From assembly GCA_030146445.1 (NCBI GenBank), contig JASLBT010000310.1, positions 1-7,282 of the forward strand: DNA of 7,282 bases, read 5' to 3'. This DNA comes from Segetibacter sp. (GTDB lineage: Bacteria > Bacteroidota > Bacteroidia > Chitinophagales > Chitinophagaceae). The position numbers and the translations under genes are program-made. Shown here in pieces: positions 5,774 to 7,282 of this stretch. Under the pieces are notes generated by a model. That model did no database searches, had not been told where the DNA came from, and worked only from the letters and a program-made list of their open reading frames with translations. Numbering within the stretch: the first letter of the stretch is position 1; every line of letters begins with the position of its first letter.

Positions 5774-6586
5774 TTACTGTAATTTACTTACAACAAAGTT
5801 TGCGGCTGCACCTATAAGTGCTTCTAACAAGGAAACATTCTGCTCTAATTCTATTACTGCTGCTTGCTTGCGCTCAATTTCAACAGCGGGCATATGGTTG
5901 GCTTTTAACGTTGTTAATTGCAGACGGGAATTAGTTAGTCGTTCAATTGCATAATCCAGGATTGACTGGCTATATATAACCTGTTCCTGGCTCTTTTGTA
6001 ATGTGTTGTAATAATAAGTTCTTTTTTTAAAATAGGTATTACTAAAGATGTTGTTTTGCGGGCGCGGGCAACTGCCCATTGCATCTCCGTGTTTCATATG
6101 TGCTTTTACAGCATTTGCAGATACTGATATTGCTACTCCTGGTTCGTTGTTACGGTTGATTTTATGACAAATGGTAACCTTCTCCTGGTTCCTGAATTTC
6201 TTTCTTTCTTTGAAGGTTTCATCATTCCAGCCATAACCGTCTTTACCGTTCTTGCCATCATTCCTCGATGCAATACCATCATTCTTTCCATTATTGCTAT
6301 TATCCTTGCCTTTCCCCCGGTTGTCTTTCTTTTCCCCCTTGCTAAGCTTCTGATCGTTTGCGTTGTTAAGTTGCTTTTCCCGTTTACCCATTTCATGGGT
6401 CGATTGTCCATGATCTTTTTCGCGTTTGATATGTTTGTCCTGCTTGTCATGTTTGCTTCCTTTATGAACCTTGTTTTGTTGCTGTTCTTTCTGTTGGTTC
6501 TTATTGTCTTTCTGGGCAATTGCTGTGCAAGTAAGCGCTAACATCATCATAGCTGAAATGCTAAGACGTGTAAATAGTTTTTTCAT
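5774..6586 (-). CDS. Secreted Lys/Asn-rich protein with Cys-His...His-Gly-Asp...Cys module and C-terminal coiled coil
   Basis: The protein is 270 residues. Residues 1-25 form a signal peptide (MKKLFTRLSISAMMM..., cleavage after TAIA or TAIAQ). Residues 26-130 are low-complexity and highly charged (Lys, Asn, Asp, Gln, Gly), with GKND/GKDN-type repeats near 92-118. Residues 135-175 hold a compact module: VTICHK (Cys140, His141), ISVSANAVKAH (His163), HGD (His166, Asp168) and GSC (Cys173). This matches a module common in secreted Bacteroidota proteins of the form ICHK...h.h..sAh.AHh.HGDxhGxC; its function is not known to me, but the conserved Cys/His/Asp set suggests metal binding or a disulfide. 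Residues 185-270 are heptad-like and probably coiled coil. The start at 6586 gives a clean signal peptide; an upstream in-frame ATG (6643) would overlap the lipoprotein gene. It starts 7 bases after that gene's stop, so the two are probably co-transcribed. It is probably an envelope or extracellular structural protein. Confidence 0.8.
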   Translation of the reverse strand: MKKLFTRLSISAMMMLALTCTAIAQKDNKNQQKEQQQNKVHKGSKHDKQDKHIKREKDHGQSTHEMGKREKQLNNANDQKLSKGEKKDNRGKGKDNSNNGKNDGIASRNDGKNGKDGYGWNDETFKERKKFRNQEKVTICHKINRNNEPGVAISVSANAVKAHMKHGDAMGSCPRPQNNIFSNTYFKKRTYYYNTLQKSQEQVIYSQSILDYAIERLTNSRLQLTTLKANHMPAVEIERKQAAVIELEQNVSLLEALIGAAANFVVSKLQ

Positions 6587-6593
6587 GATTTTT

Positions 6594-6818
6594 CTAATTA
6601 TTGGTTTTGAATTCATCATTAAGTTTTTCAAGAGAGGCTTCAACTTTCTTAGTTTGATCTTCTAATTTATTCGTTGTTTCTACAGCAACCTTAGTCGTTG
6701 AGTCCATTGAACTTATTATGCTTTCTTCTTCGGTGGTCGTTTTAGACTCTGAGCAAGAAGTTGATAAAATGACCATTGCAAATGCAATAGGAGCAATCTT
6801 TTTAAAATAACGCAACAT
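6594..6818 (-). CDS. Small lipoprotein with C-terminal coiled coil, function unknown
   Basis: The protein is 74 residues. It has a basic start (MLRYFKK), a hydrophobic core and a lipobox-like LSTSC with Cys22 as the lipidation site. The lipobox has Ser at -1 and Thr at -2, which is acceptable though not canonical. The mature part begins SESKTTTEEE, an acidic tract after the cysteine that in Bacteroidota can favour surface exposure, and continues with a heptad pattern at about residues 40-70 (V.VETTNKLEDQTKKVEASLEKLNDEF), a probable short coiled coil. This recalls Lpp-like small coiled-coil lipoproteins in size only. It is first in a two-gene unit with the secreted protein at 5774-6586, 7 bases apart, suggesting translational coupling and a joint envelope role. 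The start ATG follows an A/T-rich leader with no Shine-Dalgarno match; a 19-bp palindrome lies 21 bases upstream. Confidence 0.75.
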   Translation of the reverse strand: MLRYFKKIAPIAFAMVILSTSCSESKTTTEEESIISSMDSTTKVAVETTNKLEDQTKKVEASLEKLNDEFKTNN

Positions 6819-6975
6819 GGTATTGGTTTAGGGTTTTTTAGCAATAAGTTATTGCTATCACCATCTAACGCGCCCACCGGTCATGATATTGCAAATCATC
6901 ATTTTAAGCACCTATTTTGGATCTTCTTGTCATAAATACATTAACACCATGTACAACTGCTACAAAAAAGTGGAG
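6819..6975. other. upstream region of the lipoprotein unit
   Basis: This A/T-rich stretch should contain the promoter of the minus-strand lipoprotein gene. Apart from the palindrome at 6839-6857 I see no convincing TTTG/TAnnTTTG pair and no gene. Confidence 0.4.
6839..6857. promoter_or_regulatory. perfect 19-bp palindrome, possible operator
   Basis: TAGCAATAA (6839-6847) and TTATTGCTA (6849-6857) are exact reverse complements around a single central base. On the minus strand the site ends 21 bases before the lipoprotein ATG at 6818. There is no adjoining T-run in the direction of either gene, and a one-base loop is a poor RNA hairpin, so a dimeric DNA-binding protein site fits better than a terminator. 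Confidence 0.5.
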
Positions 6976-7272
6976 TTAGGCATATTGAAGCAAAAAAATA
7001 ATTTGCCCTTTTTTGATGTCCTTACCAAATTGCATCTTCAGCATTGCACCAGGTACAGCAATACCTATAGAAAAGCTGCATAAACACGAAAACCGTTCAA
7101 GTCACAATAGCTATCAGGAGCCACATCCATGGTCAACTGAAATTCTGGTGATGGTTACATCATTAAAGAAACTACCGAAGTGGCTATCATCAATTCGATC
7201 TTTGCTTTGATTATTTTTGAAAGCCAGGTAACCTGTAAGATGTACGCATTGTTTTGCTGCGAAGTGTTTCTG
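6976..7272 (-). pseudogene. broken reading frame of a possible beta-strand-rich protein
   Basis: On the minus strand three consecutive open stretches in different frames read like one protein. Bases 7272-7114 give HLTGYLAFKNNQSKDRIDDS and SFFNDVTITRIS; bases 7145-7065 give EFQLTMDVAPDSYCDLNGFR and VYAAF; bases 7077-6976 give SIGIAVPGAMLKMQFGKDIK and KGQIIFLLQYA. The alternating hydrophobic pattern is like outer-membrane or beta-sandwich proteins, but I cannot name a family. Two frameshifts and stops would be needed, and the 5' part would lie beyond the window. It could instead be chance open sequence. Confidence 0.35.
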
Positions 7273-7282
7273 CTACCTGTTC

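Noticed and set aside
6164..6541. 125-residue hydrophobic plus-strand open frame
   Set aside because: It is the antisense shadow of the Lys/Asn-rich coding region; AAA/AAG/GAA codons read backwards give Phe/Leu/Phe runs.
1..7282. tRNA, rRNA or known riboswitch
   Set aside because: No cloverleaf with a TTC-type arm, no rRNA signature and no recognisable riboswitch core was seen by eye on either strand.

Overview
The window looks like an accessory stretch of a Bacteroidota chromosome, most likely from the Chitinophaga/Niastella side of the phylum. This placement is inferred from a GH106-type glycosidase with a Sec signal peptide, a small lipoprotein followed by a secreted Lys/Asn-rich protein, start sites preceded by A/T-rich sequence rather than clear Shine-Dalgarno motifs, and abundant palindromic and TTGATAG-type intergenic repeats. 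No taxonomic marker gene is present.

Layout, left to right. Bases 40-790 hold a tandem array with a 158-bp period. It has four well-preserved cores plus a fifth leading block that decays near 830, and each unit contains an 8-bp GTTGATAG-like microrepeat. Bases 791-1258 show no convincing gene. A small glycine-zipper membrane or envelope protein follows (1259-1747, +). Bases 1748-2441 have no intact gene but carry several hairpins and short repeats. The main gene is a GC-rich 861-residue GH106-type glycoside hydrolase (2442-5027, +), which stands alone without SusC/SusD or regulator genes in view.

Bases 5028-5773 are intergenic but not empty. On the minus strand there is a decayed C-terminal fragment of a REP-associated tyrosine transposase (RAYT, IS200-like), read in two frames with internal stops. 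It is bracketed by two related REP-type hairpins with a TGC loop in opposite orientation, with further GGGGTC/GACCCC and CCGTAGT hairpins beside it. This REP-RAYT-inverted REP layout is the most informative structure in the window.

On the right, a two-gene minus-strand unit encodes a 74-residue lipoprotein (6594-6818) and, 7 bases downstream, a 270-residue secreted protein (5774-6586) with a Cys-His...His-x-x-His-Gly-Asp...Cys module. A perfect 19-bp palindrome lies just upstream of the lipoprotein start and could be an operator. The right edge (6976-7272, minus) holds what looks like a broken reading frame from a beta-strand-rich protein. I see no complete new multi-gene system; the unusual content is the repeat and REP architecture and the unassigned lipoprotein/secreted-protein pair.
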